A DNA stretch of 64,000 bases, taken from assembly GCA_002077045.2 (NCBI GenBank), contig KZ111155.1, positions 724,230 through 788,229 on the forward strand, in the 5' to 3' direction. A model generated the notes under the pieces. That model was not told where the DNA came from. It saw only the letters and a list, made by a program, of their open reading frames with translations, and did no database searches. The stretch's first letter is position 1, and each line of letters opens with the position of its first letter. Of the stretch, positions 43,741-53,526 are shown piece after piece. A program made the translations under genes and the position numbers. This DNA is from Rachicladosporium sp. CCFEE 5018. Taxonomy: Eukaryota > Ascomycota > Dothideomycetes > Cladosporiales > Cladosporiaceae.

Positions 43741-44185
43741 TCACAGGAAGAACAGGAACAACATCATAATCACATTCACGCCGATGAGCGGTACTGTTCA
43801 GAATGTCAGTCCGAGTCACACTCTCCCTTGCGACTTCCAACATACGTCTCATCAACGTCCTCACACTATTTATCAGGTTCATCATCTTGTACTTCACGCT
43901 CGTGGTGTCTTGCATGCTTCCACCGCCGAAAGAGGGTTCAGAAGCTTGTTGTGCATTGCTCCAGCCGACTGCGCTATAGATCAGAACCCGAGTCTTCGAG
44001 TCTGGAGGGGGGATGGGGTGTACCTCGAGCGAGGAAGCGGTCTTCGGAGAGGATTGCCACGGCGTTGATGAGGAGGATAGGGACTGGTCACAGGAGCTGT
44101 CAGTGAGAGATCGGGTACGGGAGAGCTGACAGTGTGGGAAAGTACCTTGGAAGAGCGCCGCGACGGAGAAGATGAGGGATGCCAT
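43741..44185 (-). CDS. YOS1: ER-Golgi transport protein Yos1 (IER3IP1 homologue)
   Basis: Four small exons: 44185-44146, 44083-44024, 43968-43846 and 43793-43741, with introns of 62, 55 and 52 bases (all GT..AG). The product is 91 residues, the size expected for Yos1, a small membrane partner of Yip1/Yif1 in COPII-mediated ER-to-Golgi transport. It starts MASLIFSVAALFQ, continues VPILLINAVAILSEDRFLAR and VGWSNAQQ, then MNLINSVRTLMRLPLIGVNV and a hydrophobic end. LLINAVAIL(S)EDRFLAR(V/I)GW and LI(N/S)(A/S)VRTLMR(L/I)PLI are the family hallmarks, and both appear only after splicing. Two membrane segments flank a short loop. The third acceptor (GCGCAG) was chosen because it restores RVGW. Confidence 0.93.
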
Positions 44186-44492
44186 GGTGGGTGTTTGTCG
44201 CTAGAGGTGAGGTAGTGAAGGGCGGGAGCAGTCTTGTTCAGTCAAGGCATAGAGTAGCGCACACAGCTGAACGCCAGGGTGTGGACTCAGTACTCCCGTG
44301 CAGGCAGGTGGTCAGATCGAAGTCAGCAACGTGGAGCTGTTGTCGAGTCTTGGCATGAAGTCCAACCAACGCCATCGTTGGAGATGCTCACAACGAGTTG
44401 AACACATGTCTATAGCGGAATATCACACGTGGCGCTCACTGCAGCTCACTTTGTCGCAACGTATGCCACGACCATCTGGCGACTCCAGAGCA
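44186..44492. promoter_or_regulatory. shared upstream region of YOS1 and ALG12
   Basis: 307 bases between the divergent starts. No gene or clear TATA box is seen. Confidence 0.45.
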
Positions 44493-46193
44493 ATGCTAGG
44501 TGCGAAGTCCGGCCATCATTCTCGCGATCATGGCTGATGCTCGCCAGACCTCGCCATTAATGCCCTCATACCCCTAGTGGTGATCGCACATCTGATCGCG
44601 TCGCCGTACACGAAAGTCGAGGAATCGTTCAACATCCAAGCAACCCACGACATTCTCACATACGGCATCCCTTGGTCGAACACCACCGCCTTCTTCGCGG
44701 AACGTTACGATCATGTCTCCTTTCCGGGATCAGTCCCCAGGACTTTCACTGGAGCGCTCATACTGGCTGGACTGTCAAGACCATTCGAGTACTTTCTGTC
44801 TTCGCCCGAGCAGACGCAGTTAGTGGTTCGCGCGGTCCTAGGTCTAGCCAACGCTGCTGCGCTCGTCTCGTTCCGCCATGCAATCGATATTGCATTCGGC
44901 AAGACTGCTGGACGATGGTTCATCCTGCTCCAGGCGAGTCAATTCCACGTTATGTACTATGCCTCACGCACGCTGCCGAATATGTTCGCGTTCACTATGA
45001 CTACCGTGGCAATGAGGCAGCTGCTGTTGGCGAAAGCAGTGGGTGGAAAGTCGGCAAAAAGTGCGAAACGGAGACGGCTCGCCTTGTACTTGTTGACAGT
45101 CGCTGGCGTTGTGTTCCGGTCTGAGATTGCCATCTTGCTCGTGATGGAGACCGCGATGCTCGTCCATCGGCAACGTCCATCGCTGACCAAGGAGATCATA
45201 CCCGCCGGTCTGACAGGAGCTGCCGTCGGCCTCCTCACCACAGTCTCCGTCGACTCCTTCTTCTGGCAGCAATTCCCGCTGTGGCCCGAATGGGTTGGAT
45301 TCTACTATAACACCATCCTGGGCAAGTCCGCGGACTGGGGCACAAGTCCGGCGAACTGGTACTTCCTCGTGGCGCTGCCTAGACTGCTACTCAATCCAAT
45401 GACTATCGTGGTCACCCTGCCGATGGGAATATCTCTGAAGCCATTGACTCGGACTAGCCAGGACCTGCTACTCCCGCATCTCGGCTTCATCGCAGCCTAC
45501 AGTCTTCTCCCTCATAAGGAGTGGCGATTCATCATCTATAGCATCCCGGCCTTCACCGCTGTGGCTTCAGCAGGCGCATCCTGGATATGGACGCGAAGGG
45601 CAAAGAGTATGTTCTACTATGTGCTGAGCAATCTTCTCATCATCACAACGATGGCCTCATTCATGGCGAGCGCTGGTTTACTGTACGTTTCGAGCTCGAA
45701 CTACCCGGGCGGCCAGGCCTTGCATCGACTACACCAGCTGGACTCAACGCCCGGCAAACGAGTCTACCTAGATAACCTCGCATGTCAGACAGGCGTCACG
45801 AAGTTCCAGCAAATACGAGATACATGGCTCTACGATAAGACGGAGGACCCAGATCAGCTACTCACGCCACTCTTCTGGCAAGACTTCGACTACGTCTGTG
45901 CGGAAGACCCTAAACGTATCATCGGCAACTGGCCCGTCAAGGAAACGATCACAGCCTTCGAGGGCGTCTCGCTACGACCAGAAGTCGACGAGCTGGCAGC
46001 GAACCCCCATTCCCGCGTGCCTGTTGCGTGGCAAGAGCAGTACTACGACTTCGCGACAGTGATGCGAAGAGACTTCACGCAAGGTTACTGGCCTGTGATC
46101 CGCATGCGGCCAAAGCTGTACATCTTGGAAAGAGAGCATACGAAGCCGAAGCTGGCGGACCTGCCAGACGCTAAGTTGACGCTTCATATGTAG
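44493..46193 (+). CDS. ALG12: Dol-P-Man:Man7GlcNAc2 alpha-1,6-mannosyltransferase Alg12
   Basis: The main exon is 44548-46193. Its frame has no ATG near the conserved N-terminus and a TGA just upstream, so a tiny first exon is proposed: ATG CTA G at 44493-44499, then a 48-base intron (44500-44547, GTGCG..CCAG with a GCTGAT branch). This yields MLDLAINALIPLVVIAHLIA and 550 residues. Alg12 adds the eighth mannose to the lipid-linked N-glycan precursor in the ER lumen. GT22-family signatures are present: SPYTKVEESFNIQATHDIL at the N-terminus, FPGSVPRTF, and HKEWRFIIYSIP (H325). There are about ten hydrophobic membrane segments. The last 10 bases overlap the convergent VOC gene. Product assignment is firm; the 5' exon is inferred. 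Confidence 0.9.
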
Positions 46194-46743
46194 TTCGATA
46201 CCCTGTACAAACATGTTAGCGGCAGCTCAGCTGTCGGGTGATCTATACGTTCATACTCAATCAAGTTACCGTCTGGATCACGACAATACACGCTCCTCAG
46301 CTTCCCTACCGCTCCAGTGCGATCAACGACATTACCGCCTTCGAGGACCTGTAGGAGTGGTGGTCAGCTCCATCTCACATGCTGTCGACCTTTGCTCACC
46401 TCAAGTCCGGCCGTCTTCCACGCACTCAACACCTCGTTAATCGGATGCTCGGTGATGAAGCACAGATCACCACTCCCAGGCTGCACAGTCGCGGCTTTGG
46501 GCTCGAATTCGTGCCCTGAGAGGTGGAGATTGATCTTTTGGGAGCCGAACTTGAGTGTGTGTCTGCTGAAGTCAGCTTGACATGGCCGGAGAGTGTGACC
46601 AGGGGTACCTGCCGTTCTGTTTCTTTTGACTTGAAGACCTCATGTGTCATGCCTAGATGTTGTGTGTAGAAGGTAATGGTAGCTTGGGTGTCTTTGACGG
46701 TGAGAACGACGTGATCGAGGGACTTCACTGCGAAGGTGGACAT
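46184..46743 (-). CDS. VOC-superfamily (glyoxalase/dioxygenase-like) protein
   Basis: Three exons: 46743-46613, 46562-46400 and 46348-46184, giving 152 residues. The N-terminal beta-alpha unit is MSTFAVKSLDHVVLTVKDTQ..TFYTQHLGM. The middle is HTLKFGSQKINLH, SGHEFEPKA and GSGDLCFITE. The C-terminal unit is GAVGKLRSVYCRDPDGNLIEYE. The vicinal-oxygen-chelate metal ligands H (LDHVV) and E (LIEYE) are in place, so it is probably a small lyase- or dioxygenase-like enzyme of unknown substrate. The first intron (46612-46563) gives the right frame only with a GC donor (GCAGGT..GCAG) so that ETER joins HTLKFG; the second intron (46399-46349) is ordinary GT..AG. The frame is open to 46785 through TTG, but the ATG at 46743 fits. 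Its 3' end overlaps ALG12 by 10 bases. Confidence 0.78.
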
Positions 46744-47325
46744 GGTTGATGACTTCCGTATGAGTGGACGAGCTGTATTCGCCAATGGATCTTTGTCTTG
46801 GATGACTAGAGTATCGAGTGTTAAGACGTAGGTTCACCAAAGTCCGAGGTACTTGCAAGTGAAGCGGGGAGCTCTATAATAGTTAGAATGTTGTGTGAAG
46901 CAATGTATGTCTAGCATAGCGGACTACTTGTGTGCTTATTGCCTCACATGAGTAGTTGTCAACGCTTGACCTGACAACAGGACAGCACTTTCCACACCCG
47001 CCACCACACACCGTCAACTTCCATCGACTGAATTCATATGAGCGTGCTCAGGTATCACTCGCCACCTCCGATTCTATGGAGGGTCGCTCATGAAGTTGCG
47101 CCTGTTAGTACCCGAAGTCGTCCTCTTGTTCTCTCAGCATGGGTCGCTCCGAGCGGCCACCATTGCTTTTGTGCTCGCACAAGCGTTACAGCCCGGTGAT
47201 TCGACTTCGCAGCGTGGATGCTCTCTTCGGAAGTAGAACAACAGCGTAACTAGAGTAATGTAGTCGTGACACGATCACTCGGTCGCCGATGGTAGTAGAT
47301 GTAGCGCGCAGAAGCTCGCCTGAGC
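46744..47325. other. intergenic, no gene seen
   Basis: About 580 bases upstream of the VOC gene and downstream of the cyclophilin gene. No recognisable gene. Confidence 0.5.
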
Positions 47326-47915
47326 TCACATCTCACCGCACTGCGAGATTGCCACGTCTTGCACAGGCTTCTCATCGCGCGTACGCACGTTCTCGATCTT
47401 CCGCACAACGTCCATGCCGTCTATGACCTTGCCGAAAACGACGTGCTTACCATTGAGATGTGGCGCTGGCGCGGTCAGGATGAAGAACTGACATCCATTC
47501 GTGTCTTTGCCCGAGTTCTGCAATCAAAGTCAGTGCACTGCATCTCTTTCCCAGATTGCATCTCGCGGAGATCACAACGTACCGCCATACTCAATAACCC
47601 CGCCTCCTCATGCCTATACTTGAAGTTCTCATCCGCGAACTTGTTCACCCCGTAGATCGTCGCACTCCCCGTACCATCACCATTTATGAAGTCACCGCCT
47701 TGAATCATGAAGTCCTTAATCACGCGGTGGAATTTGCAGCCTTTGTAGCCTATGGGTCGCCCGAGATGGTTCTTCGTTTCGCCCGTGCAGAATTGACGGA
47801 AGTTCTCTGCAGTGCGTGGCACAGCGTCGGCGAAAAGCTGGATCTTGATGCGGCCGAGGGGTTCGCCGCCGAGGGCCGTGTCGAAGAAGACGATGGGGTT
47901 GTCTGTGGTGGCCAT
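47326..47915 (-). CDS. PPIH: spliceosomal cyclophilin (peptidyl-prolyl isomerase H)
   Basis: Two exons: 47915-47583 and 47517-47326, with a 65-base intron (GTACGT donor, ACTGACTTT branch, TTGCAG acceptor) joining LLSMA to NSGKDTNGCQFF. The product is 174 residues, a single cyclophilin domain. The catalytic residues are present: FHRVIKDFMIQGGDF (Arg of FHRV), NGCQFFI, and HVVFGKVIDGMDVV. Trp is replaced by His in the APHLNGKHV segment, as in several cyclophilin H-type proteins. The opening NPIVFFDTALGGEPLGRIKI, the loop IGYKGCKFHRV and especially the terminal ISQCGEM match PPIH/CypH, which binds Prp4 in the U4/U6 snRNP, rather than CypA. There is no targeting signal. Upstream lies VPS8, transcribed in the same direction. 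Confidence 0.92.
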
Positions 47916-48285
47916 GATCGTTGTTCAGGTGAGGGCCAATGGAAGTGGCGTGACGAGTGAAGGATCCTACGAGACGTTCAAACGATTAGTGATGGGTCCT
48001 AGGAGATCTGAGAGTAAGAGTGTACGATCGGTGAGATCGTAAAATATCTCCAATTTGAGCTCCGAAATGCTCGCGAAAATAAAATTGTACAAGCAGCATC
48101 TGAATTACAGTTTCAGTTCATTGACCTGACGGCAGTGGCCCGCGTGAGTGCAGGCGACGATTCAACAACGCCTTAGTATGAGTCCTCTCGAGCACTCAGA
48201 CTGCAATTGACGAGTGACGAGATTACGGCAGAAGACCATATGTGGACCCGAGATACGAGGTAAGAGCTGCCTCGTATTGAGGTAT
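47916..48285. other. intergenic, no gene seen
   Basis: 370 bases between VPS8 and the cyclophilin gene, same strand. No recognisable gene. Confidence 0.5.
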
Positions 48286-51200
48286 CTATGGAATCGCTGC
48301 AATACGCTGAACGCCATCTGTACACACTGGACACCGGTACACCCTGCCCTGAGGCGCCGCGCCAGTACCGTCCATCTTGTCCTCTAGACAAGCCCGATGG
48401 AATACATGCCGACAAGCGAAGACCACGAGCGCCAGTCTCTTCGCATCATCATCGTCTTCATCTTTTCCCATCACTTCAACGGCTCTAGCCTTAGCTTTCC
48501 CCTGACTCCTGCTCCTGCCACTTCTCTCTCCATCCCTGGCCCTCCTCCCATCCACCCTCCCCTGCTCTCTCTTAACCCACTCATCATACACCGCCTCTCC
48601 CACTCCGGTCCCCCAAGCCCGCTTCTTGCACATCTCACAAGCCTGCGTTCTTGGCCGCCAGCCTCGTTGTCGGAGCGCATGGGCATCAGTCATGTCCGTA
48701 AAAACGTCCGAACCCAGCAGGTCATCCGCCAATGTGAGCACATTCTGCTCAAAGGTGTAGGCGGCGAAGATGTCGGCCAGGACTTGGCGGAGGTCGGCTA
48801 GGGAGGAGGCTGAGGCAGCAGCGCGGGTGAGGAAGGCGCGGAGGATGCGCAGGAAGGTCTGTGGGTTGTGGACGGTGCGTTGTTGAGCGGTTGAAAAGCC
48901 GTTGGCGGGTGCGGTGGGCACTTTGGCGGGAACTGAGGTGGCTGCGAGGAGTGCTGTGAAGGTCTGTTGGACGTTGGTCCGCAATGAGGAGCGAAGAGAG
49001 TCGAAGTCTTGGGTAGAGTCATTGACGTCGGAAGCAGTATCTTGGGCGTGATGGGCTGCGGCTGTAACACTCTGCGTGAGCTGAACAACTGCGTCGATGA
49101 GATTCAGCCATAGGTACTCGTCTAGATCGAGATCGCTCTCGTCAATGTCCCAAGTAGGATTCGTTCTCGGTCGAGGGGCTCGCTCTGCCCTGGCACTCTG
49201 GCCTTGACAAAGCCAGACGCCAACTTTGGTATACTTCTGAACGTCTTTGACCAGCTCGTCGGCTGTTTGATGCGTGCCACGGACGTCAGGGCTTTCCGAA
49301 GCCGCAGCGAGCAGGCTTACGAGTGCGTGCCGTTGGCTTTGCATATGCGTGATCAGCCGATCCATTGCGTCTCGAGCAAGACCATCGCGGGCTAGTAGCA
49401 CGACTGCGGCGTCAATCATGCCACCGCTTTCGATGGCTGGAAGCACTTGATCGAGGCGCAGGTCCCCCGATGGCAAGGATCCTACGTAGTCCGCAACGTG
49501 GTCTGGTTGGTGTGAGCACATAAGTTGCACATACAATTCCTGGAATGTTGACCTCACGGCGTCGGGCAGCGGAGTCTGAGACTTGGCTACTGTATCGCGG
49601 TGCAGCAGTGCGGGCTCGAGCAGTGCTCGCAGGTAGAGAAATTGCTGGTATGTGTTAGATAATGCTTCCACACAAGGCTGCAGGAGATCAGGCGCGGCTT
49701 TGGCCAGAGTAAGCGCTGTTCCCTCAGTGTTTATGTCTGCCAGTGACACTGCATGCTCTAGTATGATGCTTCTGACTGCCTGTCGCTGTTTCTGCGGTAC
49801 TGTCGCGCTACTTTGCATGATTGAGGTAATGCAATCGAAGACACCCTGCTCATCATCTGGATCCTCGAAGTAGGCACTCAGCAGCTCGGGCCAAAGCTTT
49901 TGTCTACGATATACTGTCTTCAACACCTTGAAGTAACGAGCACCGCGCAGCAACTCGATCAATCCGCCCATGTCGGTCGGACTGAACGCTGACAGCAGAT
50001 ACTCAACACTGAGCTGACAATCATCGCGAAGCTCGTCGGATGGCGGATCGCAGAGTCGTTGCAGCACACCACTTAGCAGCGCGCCGGACAGAATCAGCTG
50101 AGACGGATACTTGAATAAGCTTCGAGCGATAAACATGTCGAGGAAGACCGTATCATCGTATGCGAAGTCGCCTTTGTGCATGACATCAATCATAATCGAG
50201 ATAATGTGCTGCCTGGTCATTTTGAACCCCGAGCGTCGCTTTATGCCGTTCATCTGAGCTGAGCCGTTCATCCCGGTATCGTCGTCGGTGTCGTTTAAGA
50301 ATGAGTCCTCGAAAGCTTCGTTGAGCATACTAGTGAAGCTCGCGGCGTCGAAGCTCAAGAGTAGACTCAAGTACGGGAAAGCAGGCTCGTCGAGCTTCGA
50401 TGCAGTGGTGTGAAACACTGTAATGCTCCCAGCAGGCCACGCGACAGGCCTGCCCGAGAAGATGTACTCGTACAGATCAGCTTTCGCTTGCGCAGCCTCG
50501 CTGTCACTCATGTACTCGCCACTGGGGTACCATCGACTTGTCAGTGAGAACGCGAGGTATGGAAACGTCTTCATCGCCGCCTCGTAGAACGGGTCGTCAG
50601 AGAGGTCTGCGCCATCGCCGGCATTGATAATCGTCATGAGTTGCAGCATGTCGATTAGAGGGGTGACGAAGTCGTGCAAAGCTCGCGTCCATACGTAGAT
50701 CAGCGCGTCGAACAGCTGATGTTGCCGGCAAAGCATTGTGATCTGGTCGAGATCGAAAGACGTGGGTTCAAGTCTACAAAGCAGCTCTTCCAAACGAGCG
50801 CTCTGATTTTCGGAGATGAAGTGGGAGACCACACTTTTGACGACCTCGGGAGGCAAGATCTTGATGTCTGCATCTAGGACCCACGGCTCGAGAGTCGTGA
50901 CGAAGACACCTTCTTCGCCGGCATCTTCGAAAGCGTCAAAGACTGTGCTGAACAGGTAGGCAGTCTCGTCCATCGTCACACAGGCATCGAAGCACACTTC
51001 GGCGAGATCTCGCAGTTGATCTTCGCGATCGATGTCATGCTGCGAGAACGTGTAATCTACTGAAGCAGCCAGCATTGCAATCAGTCGTTCCCGTACCATC
51101 TCGTGGCGTGTCGTAGCATGGTCTGGCAAACCAACGGTGACGCTGTTGGCAACGCCTCCGTAGTATTCGATCGCAAGGCGAATGGCTGCAACGTTGTCGC

Positions 51201-53145
51201 CGTGCTCCATCAGTGCCACTAGTCTGTCTGCCCAATTCGACAGTGTACCAACGGTGACATCGTTGAAGCCGAGGAGAAAAGTGCGACCTTTGTACGCTCG
51301 AAAGCTCATGTAGTACGCATCTGCCACCACACCATGCATAGATGTATCATCTGGATTCAGTCGCTCAACCACAGCATGTAGTTGTGCGGAGAACAGGTCT
51401 TGATGATAGACATGCCTGTCAAGTAGATCGATCGTATCGGTTACCTCAAGTCTGTTATCCTCCAGGATCAGCAGCCTTTGACTGATCGTAAGCACTCCCA
51501 AGACTGATCTTCCGAGCCACTGTACAGCAACGATAGCCTCCTCTGCGCGCCATGTGCCTCGTGTATGGAACGCGAGCTTCGGTGGCTTCTGCGGATCTGC
51601 CACCTCGTCTTCATCAATCACTTCGACATCAAGCACAGTAAGCTGGTTCGACCAGCAGTACACAAGTTTGGTATCTGAGGACTGCTTCTTGTCGCTCCCA
51701 TCCGGATGCTTCAGCTTTACCGCAGGAAACCACGCGAGACACCCACTCAGCGTGCCATGAGGCGAGACATCCTTTGGTCGCGGCGCTTTGTACTGAGTCT
51801 GCGCTATCGGAGTGGTCGACACCAAGACGAGTAGATATGGCGTCAGCAGAGCCGTCAAGCCCATACTGTCTGTCGCTTGCTCGATGTTACCCAGCGGCAG
51901 AGGCGAGAATGCAAGCACGGAACTAGGTTTGCGGTTCTGCTCTTGCGTAGGATCGACTGTCGGGTATCTGCCCAGTAGTCGAGTACTCTTGATACTCCGC
52001 GCGACAGGCCCCAAGCCTCTTGTTGCTAGGTGCGAGAACGCCATGCCACCTGAGTCTGCTGACACAAGAGCCGTATGTCGGGTTCCCAGAAATCCCACAT
52101 GCAGCACCGCGGAGTCAACCACATGGCCATCAGCGTGTTGTGCTTTATCGAGAGCATTCCTCTCGATCGGCGGGACCTGCAAAAACGGCCGCGCTGGCCG
52201 ACTGATCTCCCAAGTGAAGATAGCTCCATTAGCGTGCCCACTCGCAATGGTTGAGTAGTCTGATGATATCGCCAGAGAGGTCACGCTACCTGACTCCACG
52301 GCCTTAGTTCCTTGACCAATGATGATCTTGAGTGTCTGGTGGTAATCGAAGCCGAGGATGAGCCCCTTCGAAGTGCCGATTGCGATCAGTGCGGAGACAG
52401 CAAGACAAGTCGGCTTGCCGAAGTTACGCTTGCCTACCTCTGAGAAGGCTTGACCACTGAGCTTTCTCAGCTTGGTCCAGCGAATGACTTCCCACGGCGC
52501 CTGAGGATGTTCATCCGAGGCCGCCCCATCCTGTGAAGAGATCTGGGAGATCTGAGACGACAGAGAGACCTGTCTCGAGTGCGGAGACAGAAATGCTGGT
52601 GAGCTAGGCCGCGGCGATGGAGAGGGAGAAGCGGTGAAGCGGGACTCGAATCGCCTCTCGAAGGGCTGCAATGCCCCTGAAACAGATCTCGCTGGCGTTC
52701 TGCGTGCTGTGGGTGATCGTCGGCGATCAGACGAGAGCGCTTGCGAACCCTGGATTGATAACGTATCGTCTGGGATGGAGCCAGAGTCAATCGGGCTTGC
52801 GAGAGGCGTCCTCAAGACAGCTTCCGCCTCATCCGCCGGAAGATCGATCTCATCGCCATCTGGGGTCGCAGGCTGCCTATCGAACTCGATCTGCGGGACA
52901 TCGTCGATGCTTTCGAGCTCTGTCGTATCGTCCTGCCCCGGAGCAGTTTCCAAGTCCTCAGTACAAGACTCCGTTATCTCGACTGTGGGAAGCACATCGT
53001 TTTCAGGCGCTCCTTCCGCAGCACCTTCGTGCTCGATTGCTGGGTTGACCTCCACGGTTCGATCATCTCCAGTCCGCCTGGCCTCGTCTGCCTCCACATC
53101 TTTGTTGTATGCGCCCGCATCGCTACCGCTCGTAGACGAGCTCAT
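48286..53145 (-). CDS. VPS8: CORVET subunit Vps8
   Basis: An intronless frame of 1619 residues from the ATG at 53145. Vps8 is the Rab5/Vps21-binding subunit of the CORVET tether, which fuses early endosomes. The first ~230 residues are acidic and disordered. A beta-propeller follows (about 240-600): FGKPTCLAVSALIAIGTSKG, LILGFDYHQTLKI, SVTSLAISSDYSTIASGHAN and GAIFTWEISRP. Alpha-solenoid sequence fills about 640-1480. The C-terminus (about 1490-1612) is a RING-H2: CEMC, then ACRHVFHRACLE and YRCPVC, with a basic insert between the first and second Cys pairs. The frame stays open and sensible upstream of the Met (YIETVGSDEWSSSGS) for about 30 codons without another ATG, so a small upstream exon is possible. 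Confidence 0.92.
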   Translation of the reverse strand: MSSSTSGSDAGAYNKDVEADEARRTGDDRTVEVNPAIEHEGAAEGAPENDVLPTVEITESCTEDLETAPGQDDTTELESIDDVPQIEFDRQPATPDGDEIDLPADEAEAVLRTPLASPIDSGSIPDDTLSIQGSQALSSDRRRSPTARRTPARSVSGALQPFERRFESRFTASPSPSPRPSSPAFLSPHSRQVSLSSQISQISSQDGAASDEHPQAPWEVIRWTKLRKLSGQAFSEVGKRNFGKPTCLAVSALIAIGTSKGLILGFDYHQTLKIIIGQGTKAVESGSVTSLAISSDYSTIASGHANGAIFTWEISRPARPFLQVPPIERNALDKAQHADGHVVDSAVLHVGFLGTRHTALVSADSGGMAFSHLATRGLGPVARSIKSTRLLGRYPTVDPTQEQNRKPSSVLAFSPLPLGNIEQATDSMGLTALLTPYLLVLVSTTPIAQTQYKAPRPKDVSPHGTLSGCLAWFPAVKLKHPDGSDKKQSSDTKLVYCWSNQLTVLDVEVIDEDEVADPQKPPKLAFHTRGTWRAEEAIVAVQWLGRSVLGVLTISQRLLILEDNRLEVTDTIDLLDRHVYHQDLFSAQLHAVVERLNPDDTSMHGVVADAYYMSFRAYKGRTFLLGFNDVTVGTLSNWADRLVALMEHGDNVAAIRLAIEYYGGVANSVTVGLPDHATTRHEMVRERLIAMLAASVDYTFSQHDIDREDQLRDLAEVCFDACVTMDETAYLFSTVFDAFEDAGEEGVFVTTLEPWVLDADIKILPPEVVKSVVSHFISENQSARLEELLCRLEPTSFDLDQITMLCRQHQLFDALIYVWTRALHDFVTPLIDMLQLMTIINAGDGADLSDDPFYEAAMKTFPYLAFSLTSRWYPSGEYMSDSEAAQAKADLYEYIFSGRPVAWPAGSITVFHTTASKLDEPAFPYLSLLLSFDAASFTSMLNEAFEDSFLNDTDDDTGMNGSAQMNGIKRRSGFKMTRQHIISIMIDVMHKGDFAYDDTVFLDMFIARSLFKYPSQLILSGALLSGVLQRLCDPPSDELRDDCQLSVEYLLSAFSPTDMGGLIELLRGARYFKVLKTVYRRQKLWPELLSAYFEDPDDEQGVFDCITSIMQSSATVPQKQRQAVRSIILEHAVSLADINTEGTALTLAKAAPDLLQPCVEALSNTYQQFLYLRALLEPALLHRDTVAKSQTPLPDAVRSTFQELYVQLMCSHQPDHVADYVGSLPSGDLRLDQVLPAIESGGMIDAAVVLLARDGLARDAMDRLITHMQSQRHALVSLLAAASESPDVRGTHQTADELVKDVQKYTKVGVWLCQGQSARAERAPRPRTNPTWDIDESDLDLDEYLWLNLIDAVVQLTQSVTAAAHHAQDTASDVNDSTQDFDSLRSSLRTNVQQTFTALLAATSVPAKVPTAPANGFSTAQQRTVHNPQTFLRILRAFLTRAAASASSLADLRQVLADIFAAYTFEQNVLTLADDLLGSDVFTDMTDAHALRQRGWRPRTQACEMCKKRAWGTGVGEAVYDEWVKREQGRVDGRRARDGERSGRSRSQGKAKARAVEVMGKDEDDDDAKRLALVVFACRHVFHRACLEDKMDGTGAAPQGRVYRCPVCTDGVQRIAAIP

Positions 53146-53526
53146 CGATCCCGAAGAGCTCCACTCATCGCTGCCAACAGTCTCGATGTAATGCGTCCGA
53201 GTCCCAGCGTCCGTGATCTCAACGCTATACAGTGCAGCTAGCCTTCAATTCGAGCTTTGGGAAGTATTATGGTTGCCTGGATGTTTCCGGCGGATACTAA
53301 AGTAGTAAGAGGTGCCGATTACCAGTGTGGTCCCTGAGATGTGGGAATTGGATAAATGTTGGCGGGATGCAACACACAGTGTAGGTAGCTGAGCATTTGT
53401 AGAGGCTACCACACATGCCTTGACCTGAGGATGGAGGTGTCTGGGGCTTGGCAAGCTCGACTTTACGATGCACAATGCAAGCATCACAACTCTGTTTCTA
53501 CAACACACCACATGATCCTCGGAACG
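53146..53526. promoter_or_regulatory. shared upstream region of VPS8 and GPALPP gene
   Basis: 381 bases between divergent starts. Part of it, up to about 53250, may be a further VPS8 exon, because the VPS8 frame stays open there. Confidence 0.4.

Noticed and set aside
43547..44185. 212-codon minus-strand frame as one intact protein
   Set aside because: The correct product is the spliced 91-residue Yos1; the frame runs through three clear introns and its second half is not protein-like.
47326..47915. CypA (cytosolic cyclosporin target) assignment
   Set aside because: The ISQCGEM end and the IGYKG loop match cyclophilin H rather than CypA.
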